Assembly: GCA_014529385.2 (NCBI GenBank) | Contig: CM043959.1 | Span: 4,769,045-4,833,044 of the forward strand | DNA from: Adiantum capillus-veneris | Lineage: Eukaryota > Streptophyta > Polypodiopsida > Polypodiales > Pteridaceae | Reading direction: 5' to 3' | Length of the DNA: 64,000 nucleotides | Shown here: one piece after another, positions 32,036-42,061 of the stretch | Layout: the number at the start of each line of letters is the position of its first letter | How positions within the stretch are numbered: position 1 is the stretch's first letter | The notes under the pieces: model-generated | Databases searched by the model: none | The model's input: only the letters and a program-made list of their open reading frames with translations | Told to the model about the DNA's origin: nothing | Position numbers and translations under genes: made by a program

Positions 32036-34010
32036 GGAATGGGCACCCTACCACTTGGGTCCATTTTATCTTTTCACAAGCCCCTCTCTTTCCCCAAATC
32101 TGAACCCCTCCTCCTTGTCTTTTTCCTTTTCTTTCCCACTCCCCCTTCTCAGGTAGAAAATTTGTAAATTCTGGCTCCCCCTCACTAACCCCCATCTTTT
32201 TAAGATTTTGACTCTTAGCAAAATTATCACGTTTTCTCTTGAACACAAAGTTACTAACCTCTCCTACCATAACTTCTCCAATCGCTCTCTCTCCCCATCA
32301 GAACAAAGGATTGTGGGCCTTGGTCTCAATTATATTCCCCCCTCCCCCCCTCTCCTCTTTTCTTCAAGCATTTTCCAATTTAGAAAGGTGTTTACAACTT
32401 AAAATGTTTTTTAAAAATGAACCTTCTCTTCCTCCCTCCTCTTTTTCTATCTCTAATTCGCTTTGGAATCCTCCCTCTCCCTCCACATCTCTTAGCCAAA
32501 CTTTTAATTAAGCTTGCCTTTCCTCTCCTTAAAAATATTCTCTCTTATCTTCCTCCCTTTCACCCTAATCCCCTTTAAATGGATTCCATCTCTTCCTTAA
32601 GAAATGATCCTAGCATCATTATCAAAGCAACGGATAAGAATTAAGGTCCGGTAATCCTTTCTAGGTTTGGGTATTGCAATGAAGCCTTGCGTCATCTCAT
32701 GGACCCCTTCACCTACACTAAAATCTCCACACCCCGCTTACCCTTTGTACACTCCCTCCTTTCCTCTATTATCACCAATTATCCTCTTCTTCCCAGCAAC
32801 GAAAGAACCTTTATCCTCTCCTCCTCGCATAAAAACCCTAAGCCTAGCCCCTTTTTTCTTTTACCTAATATCCACAAACCCATCCTTGTTGGTCATCCCA
32901 GTTGTTCGTACAAAGGTTACATTTTAGAGAACGCCTCTAAATGGATCCATGTGCAGCTCTACCCCATTCTCTTGTCCAAAACCCAACACCTAAAAGACTC
33001 ACACTCTCTGATTTTAGAACTAGCTTCTATTTCCTTTCCTCCCAACATTATCCTCTTCACCTTTGATATGGAGTCTCTTTATCCCAGTATCCCCATACAT
33101 GATGGCCTCTTAGCCCTTAAACATTCCTTCAAGGGTTTCTTCTCTTCCCCTAAGATCCACTTTATTTTATCCTTAGCCTCTCTTATCCTCAACCACCATT
33201 ATCTCTCTTTCAATGGAGAGTTTTGGCACCAAATTAAGGGTACCATTGTGGGGTCAAACTTTGCGGTTGTATATGCCTGCCTCTTTCTTTGATTTTTAGA
33301 GGAAGGCATGAATCTCATATCTTTCCCTTCCCTTCTCTGTTTCAAAAGATTCATAGATGATGCCTTCCAAATATGGGGCGGTCCTCTGTCAGCCTAAACG
33401 AGCTCCTCCATAAGTATAGACACCCTCTCCAAGAGCAAATCAAAATCTCCGATGCAAGAAGCTTTTATCTTGGATATTCATTTTTTCAAGGGGCCCTCTC
33501 TTGCCGCTTGTGGTTGCTTTGACACCCATTGATACCAAAAAAGCCTTAATTCCTACAATTACATCCCTTGGCAATCCTGGCACCCTACACACCAAAAGAT
33601 CGCTTTTATTCTCGCAGAGATTAGGAGGTACATTATTAGAGAAAGCTCTCTTTCAGGCTTTATCTCCATTCGTAACCTTTTCTTTTCTAGGCTGAGAGCT
33701 AAGGGTTATCCCTCTCCCCTGTTGGAAGCTTGCTTTCTTTACCTTTCCTACAATCTGTGACCCTCTCTCCTCCAATCGGTTTCCAAAACCAAATCCGCTC
33801 CAACCATCATTAAAATTCCTTTCTCACCTCTAATACGCCATCTAAACTTGTCACATAACACTATCAAACCCCTCACAAAGCTCCTTAAATCCAACACCGA
33901 CCTCGCACACTTACCTAAGCCTTTGATATGCTGGATGAATGCACCCAATCTCGGCGCTTTACTCTCTAAACCCCTTATTCCCCCCCCCCCCCCCCCCCCC
34001 CCCCCCTTAT
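32036..34010 (+). pseudogene. Penelope-like reverse transcriptase, plus-strand copy
   Basis: Same motif series as the minus copy: RIVGLGLNYIPPSPP near 32310-32350; IIIKATDKN near 32617-32645, followed by an in-frame stop; HKPILVGHPS near 32875-32905; FDMESLYPSIPIHDGLLALK near 33061-33120; GTIVGSNFAVVYACLF near 33240-33285, where AMGS is changed to IVGS; CFKRFIDDAFQIWGG near 33340-33385 with the catalytic DD present; and WMNAPNLGALLSKPL near 33930-33980. The intervening YQKSLNSYNYIPWQSWHP-like stretch near 33530-33580 is also family-typical. Many frameshifts. No GIY-YIG motif seen downstream. Confidence 0.78.
33980..34006. repeat. Poly-C tract within the Penelope-like copy
   Basis: An uninterrupted run of about 27 C, corresponding to a run of about 15 G at 26817-26832 in the inverted copy. 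The run length has therefore changed since the copies diverged. Confidence 0.8.
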
Positions 34011-34480
34011 TTTTTTTGACTAAACCCTACAGCAGCTAACTTCGATGATCTATGTCGTCTTGGATATGTGCAACCCCTCTAAAAATCCACCCATTCTCTA
34101 GATAGAGACAACTTTCTTTAATTTTTTGTACAAGCTTGACCACTCCTTATAGCAAACCCTCCACATACTTTCTTACCCTACCAACTCTCTTCCTCTCCCC
34201 CCCCCCCCCCTTTTTTAGAGTACCCACTTAAAGTTGGGTGATAACCTATCTTTCAGTAGGTACTACCCCTTTTCAAATGGTACCAGATATAGTTTTTTGA
34301 GCCACACCCCACTATTTATACCCCCTCCATATCCCCCTTTTGTTGACACCACTAAAGAGCTTATTAAGCAAAACGCGTTTGGTGTAAAACTGCTTTTGTT
34401 TTTACCACCCCACCCCCCACCTCCTTTGTCTCTATCCTCTCTCGCAAGACCCGCTCGTTTTGATTTTGTTTTATTACAAA

Positions 34481-35400
34481 GGATGCTCTTTCATTCAAGT
34501 ACTTTCATTGTCGATTTCGTTGTGATTTGTGACTACGTGCTAGTAGGCTAAATCTGCTGATTGGAAAGCGTTAATATTTTTTGACATTCCTACCATAGGA
34601 GAGTGTTCCTAGACCTTAGGATGACCTTTTTGGTATGTTCTATTACAGTTTCTAGAACCTTGATCATGATGGATTGTGGTTTGGTACCTCCTTAGAATGC
34701 AACCAAACTCTATAGGTTAGTGCCCCTAAGTGTCTCGAACATCATTCTAAAGTTTTATAGAATTTTGGATTCCATTTGAGTGCCAAAATAGGTTGATGAT
34801 TGATTGCAGTGATAGATTTACATAATCTAGAGAGAGTGTTATTTTGTAGGTCCACTTCTTGAGGTTGACACCCTCAAAGAGTCATTGTGCCCCATCCAAG
34901 TCGCTTCCTCGAGTATTGACATTGTGTTAGTGCCGGAAAGTTATGCTATAGAAGTCCATCGCGTTGACCCGCTAGCAGCTGTATGTTGGGCAGTTAATCC
35001 TTTGTCATGGGGTTAAGGATGGTTGAATCCATTTCAAAGAAACAGTGGACCCATCGGGCACAACATGAGAGGTCTTGAGGCTCTAGGATGTGCCTCGAAG
35101 GGGTCCCATATGTGAGCATGTCGCTTGTATTGGCTCCGGTGTCACACAGGTCGCCATCACCACACCTCAAGCCCTAAGTCAAAGAGGAGATTCAGCCTTT
35201 CAAAACATTTTGAGTGTTTAAGTAAAGGGTGAGTTTAGAAAATGAAAAGACCCTTAAAAGTGGAAATTCAAAAGACTTTCTGTGTAACTATTGGGCCTCA
35301 CAATCCATGCCACTATAAAGACCTCAGCATCAAAACCTTGGGATTGGAATTTGGAAAATTATCACTTGTTAGTTTTCTCTTTTTTGACAAGAGTGAAAAA
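34481..35400. other. No gene recognised
   Basis: Mixed DNA after the Penelope-like copy. It contains the left member (34846-34967) of a ~120-base direct repeat whose partner is at 37235-37352. No ORF with family motifs. Confidence 0.4.
34846..34967 (+). repeat. Direct repeat, left copy (partner 37235-37352)
   Basis: TTGTAGGTCCACTTCTTGAG...AGCTATGCTA-type sequence aligns with TTGTTAGGTTCACTTCTTGAG... at 37235, sharing ACCCTCAAAG.GTC, GTGCCC.AT.CAAGTC and CTATGCTA...GTCCATC. Could be fragments of LTRs or of a dispersed repeat. Confidence 0.6.
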
Positions 35401-35496
35401 CTAGATTAATGAAGAAGGAAACATATACAAAGAACTCACAAGAAGGGGGTGGGTCTACCAACATGAACAGGAATTATAACTCCATGATGACTCATT

Positions 35497-36029
35497 TCAT
35501 CCCAAGCCTTCAACTGGTATAATACAAAAGTATTTTGGAGTTCCATTGTTTCCATCGAAATAGCCTTTGAATGTCCAATTGAGAGCCTTGAGAGGCTTTG
35601 GCACCTTAATCTTCATACAAAGTTTCTCAGTTGCTTGCTTCAGGTCAAACTTCAATTGAGACAAGGGAAGGGGGATTTTATCAAAGATACCATCATTTCT
35701 ATTTTCTAGATGAACCAAATGGTGATACCCCTCCATATGTTCCAAAGAGGGATGTCCATATTCTTGCAATTACCGAGTAACAGATCATGTACCCCTAGGA
35801 TTTGGGTATTGTGTTGAAGCCTCCTTTCTATAGGATTGTGATGGCTTGCTTGGGAGTCTTTCCATGAGAACAACAGATGACATATATCTTCTATTGCTCC
35901 CTTATAGCTTGAGCATTTTCCATTAGTGACTCCAAACCTTAATGCTTTTGATCCAATCCAAACCCCTTGATGTATTATATACCTCATCAAAAATATGTCC
36001 TTGATGGCTATAGGAAAATCCACACACAT
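35497..36029 (-). pseudogene. LINE (L1-type) C-terminal relic
   Basis: Minus-strand frames 35706-36029 and 35497-35769 read FLMRYIIHQGVWIGSKALRF, GVTNGKCSSYKGAIEDICHL, and PLWNIWRGITIW, then after a break LNWTFKGYFDGNNGTPKYFC. The first resembles the zinc-binding zf-RVT region of plant L1 ORF2 (…R..LP....L...G....CP.C...E...HLF..C...W..I), though only one of its Cys residues is clear. The last resembles the opening of the RNase H domain fused to some plant L1 elements (K.N.DGS..GN.G). No RT core or poly-A tail nearby. Weak but consistent. Confidence 0.5.
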
Positions 36030-36249
36030 TTAAATTTATATGTCCATTGTTTAGAGCTTGAGATAAGACTCCATTTCTGATTTAGCTACTTCTTCAATGC
36101 TTCAGTCATTCCACCCTTGCCATTAAATTGAGAGTCGATGTCCTTAGACACATTGCTTGTGGCACTTTTTAATCTAGATCCTCTAATGGAATTTGGCTAG
36201 GGCAACTTGTAGCCTATCTAGTCACCATTGAGCATCAACATAGTTGACA

Positions 36250-37199
36250 TTGAATTCCTATAATCTTGAGCAGCTTTTAAGGTGTGATCTTGAAAGAAAT
36301 ACCCCCAGGTTTGCAGCCCTTGAGCATCTTTTATGGTGTGATCTTGAGGATCTTTTATGGTGTGATCTTGAGCATCATTTATGGTGTAATCCTAAATGAA
36401 ATCCCCCCAAGTTTGTCATTTCAGAGTGTTCCACTTTTTGCTTTGTGTTGGCCTTCTGTAGCCTTTTTGTCTCTACTTGTGATGTCTCGTGCACAACCTT
36501 GTACTCTTCTAGAAGTGCCTCTATAACTTGTATTCTATTTTCTAGTAGTTGTTGATTAATTGTCACAAGTTGGATGTGATTTTGTCAGTAGTACACTTCA
36601 CTCTTTAGTTTCTCTAAAATCTAACGTGCGTAGTGAGTGTACTCGTCAATGTCTTCTAAGCCTTTTGCTCTAGATGTGGATGATTCTTCTTGTTGTTCAT
36701 CTTTATCTTTAGCCACTTCCTCCAGTGTTGCCTCTATGAAAGCTTGGTAATTGGTCCAGCTTCTACTTCAACTTCCTATGGCGGTTTCTTTGGCACCTTT
36801 TGAACTTTTTCTATTTGTTGAGATCCCACTGCTACTTCTATTTTCATCGTTTATTGACTCACTTGATGTATCTCTTGTGTTGTTTCCTGTTCAAGTATTT
36901 CTTCTTGAGCTGCTTGTTCAGGACCTTGATTCTTTTCAATCAAGGTTTCTTCATGTGGTTGTGTCGCATTGATGGGCAAGGGGGAACTTGTGGTTTCTTG
37001 AGCTTTGGAAGGAAGTGATGGCTCTTGCTAGACCTTTCTCTTGTACTTTTTCTCCCTTCTCGTAGAGTTGTTCAATGTTCATATGAGTAGGGATCTTGGC
37101 CAGAATGGTACATAGGATTTTTTTCTGAAGCTTAGACGGCTTTGGTTTCCAAAATTCTTCAAAGTCTGAGAAAGGACGTAGGTAGATTTCATTGATCAT
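36250..37199 (-). pseudogene. Unknown coiled-coil relic with octapeptide repeats
   Basis: Minus strand. From 37199: EIYLRPFSDFEEFWKPKPSK and IPTHMNIEQLYEKGEKVQEK, then Gln/Glu-rich sequence (PEQAAQEEILEQETTQEIH near 36890-36945), then VTINQQLLENRIQVIEALLE and YKVVHETSQVETKRLQK (36430-36560). It ends in tandem in-frame repeats DAQDHTIKDPQDHTIK at 36310-36400, 24 bases per unit. Several stops and frameshifts occur. Family not recognised. It lies between the two ~120-base direct repeats and may be the internal ORF of a small element. Confidence 0.4.
36267..36392. repeat. 24-base tandem repeat
   Basis: TTGAGCATCTTTTATGGTGT units occur at 36321, 36345 and 36369 with a variant at 36267. On the minus strand each encodes eight residues (D-A/P-Q-D-H-T-I-K/N). 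Confidence 0.75.
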
Positions 37200-37234
37200 T
37201 GAGTTGTGGTTTGCTTGTTGGGTTGGTGCATTTC

Positions 37235-37352
37235 CTTGTTAGGTTCACTTCTTGAGATTGAAAACCTCAAAGGGTCTTCGTGCCCTATTCAAGTCACTTC
37301 TCTGAGTATTGAATTATGTTAGGGTCAGATAGCTATGCTACAACGTCCATCA
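37235..37352 (+). repeat. Direct repeat, right copy (partner 34846-34967)
   Basis: Aligns with the left copy as described there. It ends where a poly-C run starts. Confidence 0.6.
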
Positions 37353-37366
37353 CAGCTGCCGCCAAC

Positions 37367-37493
37367 CCCCCCCCCCCCCCCCCCCCCCCTCGTCTCAGCG
37401 CTCACAAAGGGGGCCGTCACTCTCTCACTCTCTCTCTCCTCCATTATCAAAAGAGGACAGCTCTCTCTCTCTCTCTCTCTTACTTGGCTCCAT

Positions 37494-37529
<36 letters not shown>

Positions 37530-38040
37530 CCATTATCGAAGCACAGCTCTCTTTCTCTCTCTTGAGAAACACACACACCACACTCTCCTCTCTCCATCTT
37601 GCGCTCTCTCTCTCTCTCTCTTCCTGTGTCGGTGGCAAGTAGCACAATATATATATATATATATATATATATCTACACACACACACACACAAACACCTAC
37701 ATACACCCACACCCACACTCACCCTCTCACAACTCCATACTCTTGCTCTCTCTCACCCTCGTTCAAACTCCATGATCTCTCTCTCTCTCTCTCTCTGTGT
37801 GTAAAAATTCAGCCCGCTCTCTCTCTCTTACCATAAACACACACACACACACACACACACACACTCATAAGCACATACACACTTACCTACACACACACAC
37901 ACACACACACACACACTCATAAGCACACACACACTGGCCCTTAGCTCTCTCTCTACCTCTCGCACTCCATCTCTCTCTCTCTCTCGTTCAAAAAATAAGT
38001 TGTCTCTCTCTCTCTCTCTTTCCATACACACACACACTCA
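37367..38040. repeat. Compound microsatellite cluster
   Basis: In order: poly-C of ~23 (37367-37389), several (CT)n tracts from 37420 to 37620, (AT)n at 37647-37672, (AC)n at 37674-37692, further (CT)n at 37775-37795, (AC)n at 37838-37863 and 37889-37915, (CT)n at 37971-37985 and 38002-38020, and (AC)n at 38025-38038. The unit AC-run/CTCATAAGCACA recurs at 37863 and 37915. All the open frames here come from simple repeats. Confidence 0.9.
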
Positions 38041-38550
38041 GGAGCACGTACATATACACCCACATACATACACTACACGCATGAGAACATACACCATACG
38101 CAGTAACAACACACACAGACACGAAAACTAAAAAAGCAGCAAAAACAGACGATGACGCATCAACAAACGGACCAAAATCACGCGATATCGACAAAAATTC
38201 AAAGAAAGACGCTGAAGGCATACCCCAGCCAACATCGAAGTTGACGAGTGCGCTATGCCGACGCACCAGTAAAACCTGCAATTCATTGACATCTCGTCCC
38301 CATGACGCACTTCCTCAGTAAACATCCATAGGGTAATACATTTTCTGTTTTCAAGCCAAATCTTGTAAAAATCATTTTGATATTCCACCTCTCTCTAGGT
38401 GATGGTCACAAAGGTCCACCTAGGAGAGTATCATTTTCTAATTCCTCCCAAAACAAAGCACCAGTCAACCATTCGGGACCCGGCTACGTGCTTTGTCTCT
38501 CCAGCTTAGGGCCCTAAAACTAATCAGTTTATATTAAACTAATGCAGCCT
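38041..38550. other. No gene recognised; upstream DNA of the candidate gene
   Basis: Non-repetitive DNA between the microsatellite cluster and a TATA box. The minus-strand open frames here have no family motif. Confidence 0.35.
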
Positions 38551-38555
38551 ACACC

Positions 38556-38563
38556 TATAAAAG
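38556..38563 (+). promoter_or_regulatory. TATA box upstream of the candidate gene
   Basis: TATAAAAG, in the context ACACCTATAAAAGAGCACTGAGAGG, which is a classical plant core promoter. It lies about 610 bases before the ATG at 39169. It could also be the TATA of a solo LTR. Confidence 0.5.
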
Positions 38564-38697
38564 AGCACTGAGAGGTTACTATCGGGGTCAGCACTTGAGA
38601 GAGAAGCCATGCACACACACTGACTCCAAAGGGGTGGCTATGCACACAAGTAAGACCTCTTTACATGTGAATTTTCCCTAGAGAACGCACTTTAGGC

Positions 38698-38698
<1 letters not shown>

Positions 38699-38728
<30 letters not shown>

Positions 38729-38825
38729 CACCACGATCTCCATCTTGCCGAAACAAAGGTTTGTATAAATACCACCTTGAATCAAGTTTTCCCTCACATC
38801 CCGAGGGGTTTTCATCATCTACGTC

Positions 38826-38864
<39 letters not shown>
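38699..38864. repeat. Two (GT)n microsatellites in the presumed 5' leader
   Basis: (GT)n at about 38699-38722 and 38829-38864, separated by about 105 bases of unique sequence. Confidence 0.9.
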
Positions 38865-38869
<5 letters not shown>

Positions 38870-38915
38870 GTGCTGTGTTAATGTTCATTTAAATCGCTCT
38901 TGTTCGCATCCTAGC

Positions 38916-39061
38916 CGCTCAAAGCTAGGTGGTGCCTCCTGTTCACTCCCCATGACGAGTTTGTCGTGCACGGTCCTGGCGTAGAGATCGCTCAAAGCTA
39001 GGTGGTGCCCCCTGTTCACTCCTCATGACGATTTTGGTGTGCACGGTCTTGGCGTAGAGAT
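38916..39061 (+). repeat. 73-base tandem duplication
   Basis: CGCTCAAAGCTAGGTGGTGC... through GGCGTAGAGAT occurs at 38916-38988 and again, head to tail with no gap, at 38989-39061, with about six differences. It lies in the presumed 5' leader of the candidate gene. Confidence 0.85.
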
Positions 39062-39168
39062 CGTTGGGGTCCGTTTTGCGCTTGTGCTTGTCATTTGATG
39101 CCCCCACGGAGGACGGCTTCTCATAATCCTTCGGTTTACAACGCTAAAAATGATGCACTTCGTCGACC

Positions 39169-40033
39169 ATGGACAAGTGGTTGCGGGAATTCTCCAATTG
39201 GAGAACTAAGGAGGAAGAAATTGAAGAAGCACTAACAGCCTTCATCAAAGTGCTGCTGCCAAAATACACCGTTGTCAACATCCAGGAAGTAAGTTCTCCA
39301 TCTTGCAGCTCTCATTCTAACCGTTAATCAAGAGCCACCAGAGGGAGGGTAGCAGGCTGCTCTCATTGACCTCACCCACCGCAGTCCATCAATGAGTGAC
39401 ATCAAAGAATAAAGGAGAAGTAGAAATCCTCTACATGAGTCCTCTTTTTCCCAAGGAATTTGAAAAAACAAGTGTATCCTCTGCTCCTAAGTGGCCCAAA
39501 GGGGCTACTTGTGCCAAAGGAAAAGGAGGGCTAGGCCAATCCTAAATCAGATGACCCCCATGGAAGAAGACGCTCTTGGCCATGCGAGTGCTTTGAGTTC
39601 AGCTCTGGAAAGTAGAATTGTGCCTAGGCTGCCAAAAATAAGGTCATCCAAAGCAAAGTGGCAAAAGATCGCCTATCAATTTGCGGTGCGCATGCGAACG
39701 CTGCCAGTTCACTTTGACAACCCCGAAACGGGGGTGATAAGGAGGTTCCCATGCCCTAGAGAGGAGTGGTTTGGCTACTGTCCTCATTGTTTTGGAGGGC
39801 GGGTAGAGGGCCTTCCTCCTCTCCTTGTACAACTCATCTTGAAGAAACTGTCTACCACAAATGAAACCCAGTGGGCCGGAGATGAGCTACAACTAAATGG
39901 TGTGGAATTCATTCAACGAGCCGATTACGGTAACTACCTGCAACTACTGCTAGCTAAAAGGCTAGGAGTGGTCAAACACATCGCCATCACTCCATACATG
40001 ATGAGCAATGAAGGTGGAGCCTATGAAGGGCGA
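39169..40033 (+). CDS. Candidate two-exon gene of unknown family
   Basis: Exon 1 at 39169-39288: 40 codons from ATG (GTCGACCATGG context), MDKWLREFSNWRTKEEEIEE... to ...VVNIQE, ending at a textbook donor (GAA|GTAAGT), phase 0. A plausible intron of 262 bases ends at AAATCAG|ATGACC. Exon 2 at 39551-40033 keeps phase 0 and is open for 160 codons. It includes KAKWQKIAYQFAVRMRTLPV, FPCPREEWFGYCPHCFGGR (a C-x2-C pair), LPPLLVQLILKKLSTTNETQ and YLQLLLAKRLGVVKHIAITP. The coding has ordinary complexity and no transposon motif. After the stop at 40034, another frame (MKGDDLLWMYRHVNIGM) runs to a second donor-like ATG|GTAAGG at 40075, hinting at one frameshift or a further exon. I do not recognise the family; a TE-encoded or captured host gene is possible. 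Confidence 0.45.
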
Positions 40034-40410
40034 TGACCTCCTATGGATGTACCGGCATGTCAACATCGGCATGGTAAGGGTAGTGAGTACTCTACACTCT
40101 GTGCATCATGGATAACGGACCAACCGCTTCTCCATTTAGGTTTTTGCAACACATGCACGTACATATATATGTAGATAGGAAGATCTTCTATCGGTAGAAG
40201 ATTGTGTTCTTATTTGGTCTGAGGTGCTAGGAGATATCCTTAGCTCCCCAAACCCCATTATCCTCCTAGTGTTGGATTACCATCACTCCTTTAATGTTCC
40301 AATTTTCATCCTGTTTTGATGTATCCACCCAACCTTTGTAAGAAAGCCGCTATAAGCCTCTAAGTCACTTGTGTTTAAGAAAAAAAAAACTTTGAAAAAA
40401 TTGTGTTTTG
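40034..40410. other. Downstream of the candidate gene; no gene recognised
   Basis: After the possible donor at 40075 there is AT-rich DNA containing a small palindrome, GATCTTCTATCGGTAGAAGATT near 40172-40193, then the leader of the next gypsy fragment. Confidence 0.4.
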
Positions 40411-41270
40411 CAATGGCAAGAGTTTTTTCCCCGACCTTCATTGGTAAGGTTGGGGAAAATGCTTTGGATTTCCTAGATAGTCTTGAAATAGCATGTGTTG
40501 TCTCTGGAAGGGATGACAATGCTTTGTGTCTGCATATTTTTCCACTGTTAATTAAAGTGGAACCAGGATCATGGTGCAATGCTTTGATACAAGCCACCAA
40601 GGAGAGGTGGGACCTGCTAAGAGCAACATTATGGATCTATGGGGATGATGAGTTGCATCACTGAGGGAGGGCAAAGGGTCACTCGATTTCCTAAAGAAAG
40701 ACCGGTTTGTGGTTGGTTTATGGCCAATTCTTAAAGATAAGGTGAAGGAAAGGTTTACTGCTACGTATGAGGTAGCATTTGAAGTAGCCCGCCTTAAAGA
40801 TAAGAAATTGCATCTACAAGCCAGAACTACCGAGGAAGAGGAATGGGGTAGGACCCGACCACACCTAGTCACACCTGCAACAGCCGTCCAGAGGAATTAG
40901 CCATAGGAACCGGCTACAAGACCTGCTCAACCGAATCACGAACCACTTAGAGAAACTGGTGCATCAAGTGCATGCACCTGCCAGAAATCCAGAGTAACGA
41001 AGAGGGCAATGAAGACATAATCAGGACTACCATTGTTACAACTGTGGAGAGGATGTCCATGGCATGTACTCCAGTCCTCATCCAAGAAGGCAAAACTTCA
41101 ATAGAGGTGTAAGGTAGAATCAGTTTTCTCCACCAAGGGCGAGGCCACCACCGCCCAGGAAACCAAAGCCGATTCCACCGGTCCAAATTCTTCGACCGCC
41201 CGTACAACCACCACCACCATCTCAACCTCTCATTCCACCGCTACCTCCACCACCTGCTGGAAACCAAGCA
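40411..41270 (+). pseudogene. gag: Gypsy gag, broken
   Basis: The ATG at 40411 starts MARVFSPTFIGKVGENALDF, followed by IKVEPGSWCNALIQATKERW (frame to 40664), then in a second frame VGLWPILKDKVKERFTATYE and VARLKDKKLHLQARTTEEEE (40709-40900). A zinc knuckle remnant, HCYNCGEDVHGM, lies near 41034-41070, with the third ligand present and the last Cys lost. Between 41100 and 41260 is a Pro-rich spacer. Broken by frameshifts and stops. Confidence 0.8.
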
Positions 41271-41990
41271 GTGAGTATCATTAGTCTTGAAGCTAAGGGA
41301 AAAGAGGAGGTAGAAGAGTGTATCAAAGAGAAGGACAAAGAAAAAGGAAAATTAGAAGAAGTGGATGCCATGGGAGTGAAGCGTGCCAGGCACAAAGAGG
41401 CCTCTCAAAGGGAGGAAAAGATAAAAGGAAAAGGAGAGTCTAGCAAGCATGCGTCTAAGCCTCAGCGAAAGATCGACATCGTGGATTTTTTGTTAGGCGA
41501 GTATGCTAAACCATATGACCTAGTTCAAGATGTTTTGATGTAGGGTCCATTTGCACCAAGGATGAGGAGACAATGGATGAAGATGGTAAGTACTAGAAAG
41601 TCAAGACCAAGGATAGTTGGGGCTATCTTTGGGAGGAATCTAGATGACATCCTACCCATCATGGATGACCACATAAAGGGACAACATATCTCAAACATCT
41701 ACATAGATGGTGGCACACAGATATGCATCATGGGTGAGAAAATGATGCACCATCTAGGCCTAGAGGTAAGTAGGTTGGCACCCTGCCAATCTAAAATGGC
41801 AAATAACACCAGAGTGAAGTGCGTAGGCATTGTGAATGCAATCAAGGTGAAGGCATTCAACACCGAAGTGGAGGTATACATTTTTGTCATGCTGCACAAA
41901 GGGGAGGGCTACCCTATCACTTTTGGAAGACCATGGCTCATGGATATGGAGGCTAAGCAGGAGTGGAGTACCGGAATGATCTAAATGAAG
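41271..41990 (+). pseudogene. Gypsy protease region
   Basis: Frame 41271-41543 is a Lys/Glu-rich linker (EKDKEKGKLEEVDAMGVKRA) leading to DFLLGEYAKPYDLVQDVLM. Frame 41562-41984 carries DDHIKGQHISNIYIDGGTQI, MMHHLGLEVSRLAPCQSKMA and GEGYPITFGRPWLMDMEAKQ. The region that should hold DTG/DSG reads DGG, as in fragment 2. In the family, this protease processes gag-pol. Confidence 0.75.
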
Positions 41991-42061
41991 GATGCTAAGG
42001 GAAAGCCCATATTCTACGACATGAAGACTAGTAAGCAACACAACATGATCTGGAGGAATCA

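Larger units (their letters stand above)
30452..34480 (+). mobile_element. Penelope-like element, plus-strand copy, with an upstream ORF
   Basis: Contains an upstream ORF (30452-32035) and the Penelope-like RT (32160-34010), ending near 34480 at TTGATTTTGTTTTATTAC. The last 2.9 kb is the inverted match of 26325-29236. There is no A-tail and no LTR, which suits a Penelope-like element rather than a LINE or LTR element. The head-to-head arrangement with the other copy, one being 5' truncated, is a known habit of Penelope-like elements. Confidence 0.75.

Noticed and set aside
26325-34480. Long inverted repeat as a giant palindromic DNA transposon
   Set aside because: The arms are the two Penelope-like coding copies, ending at the element's own 3' ends, and no terminal target duplication was seen.
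37316-38037. Ser/Leu-rich and Arg/Glu-rich open frames
   Set aside because: They are translations of CT/GA, CA and AT microsatellites.
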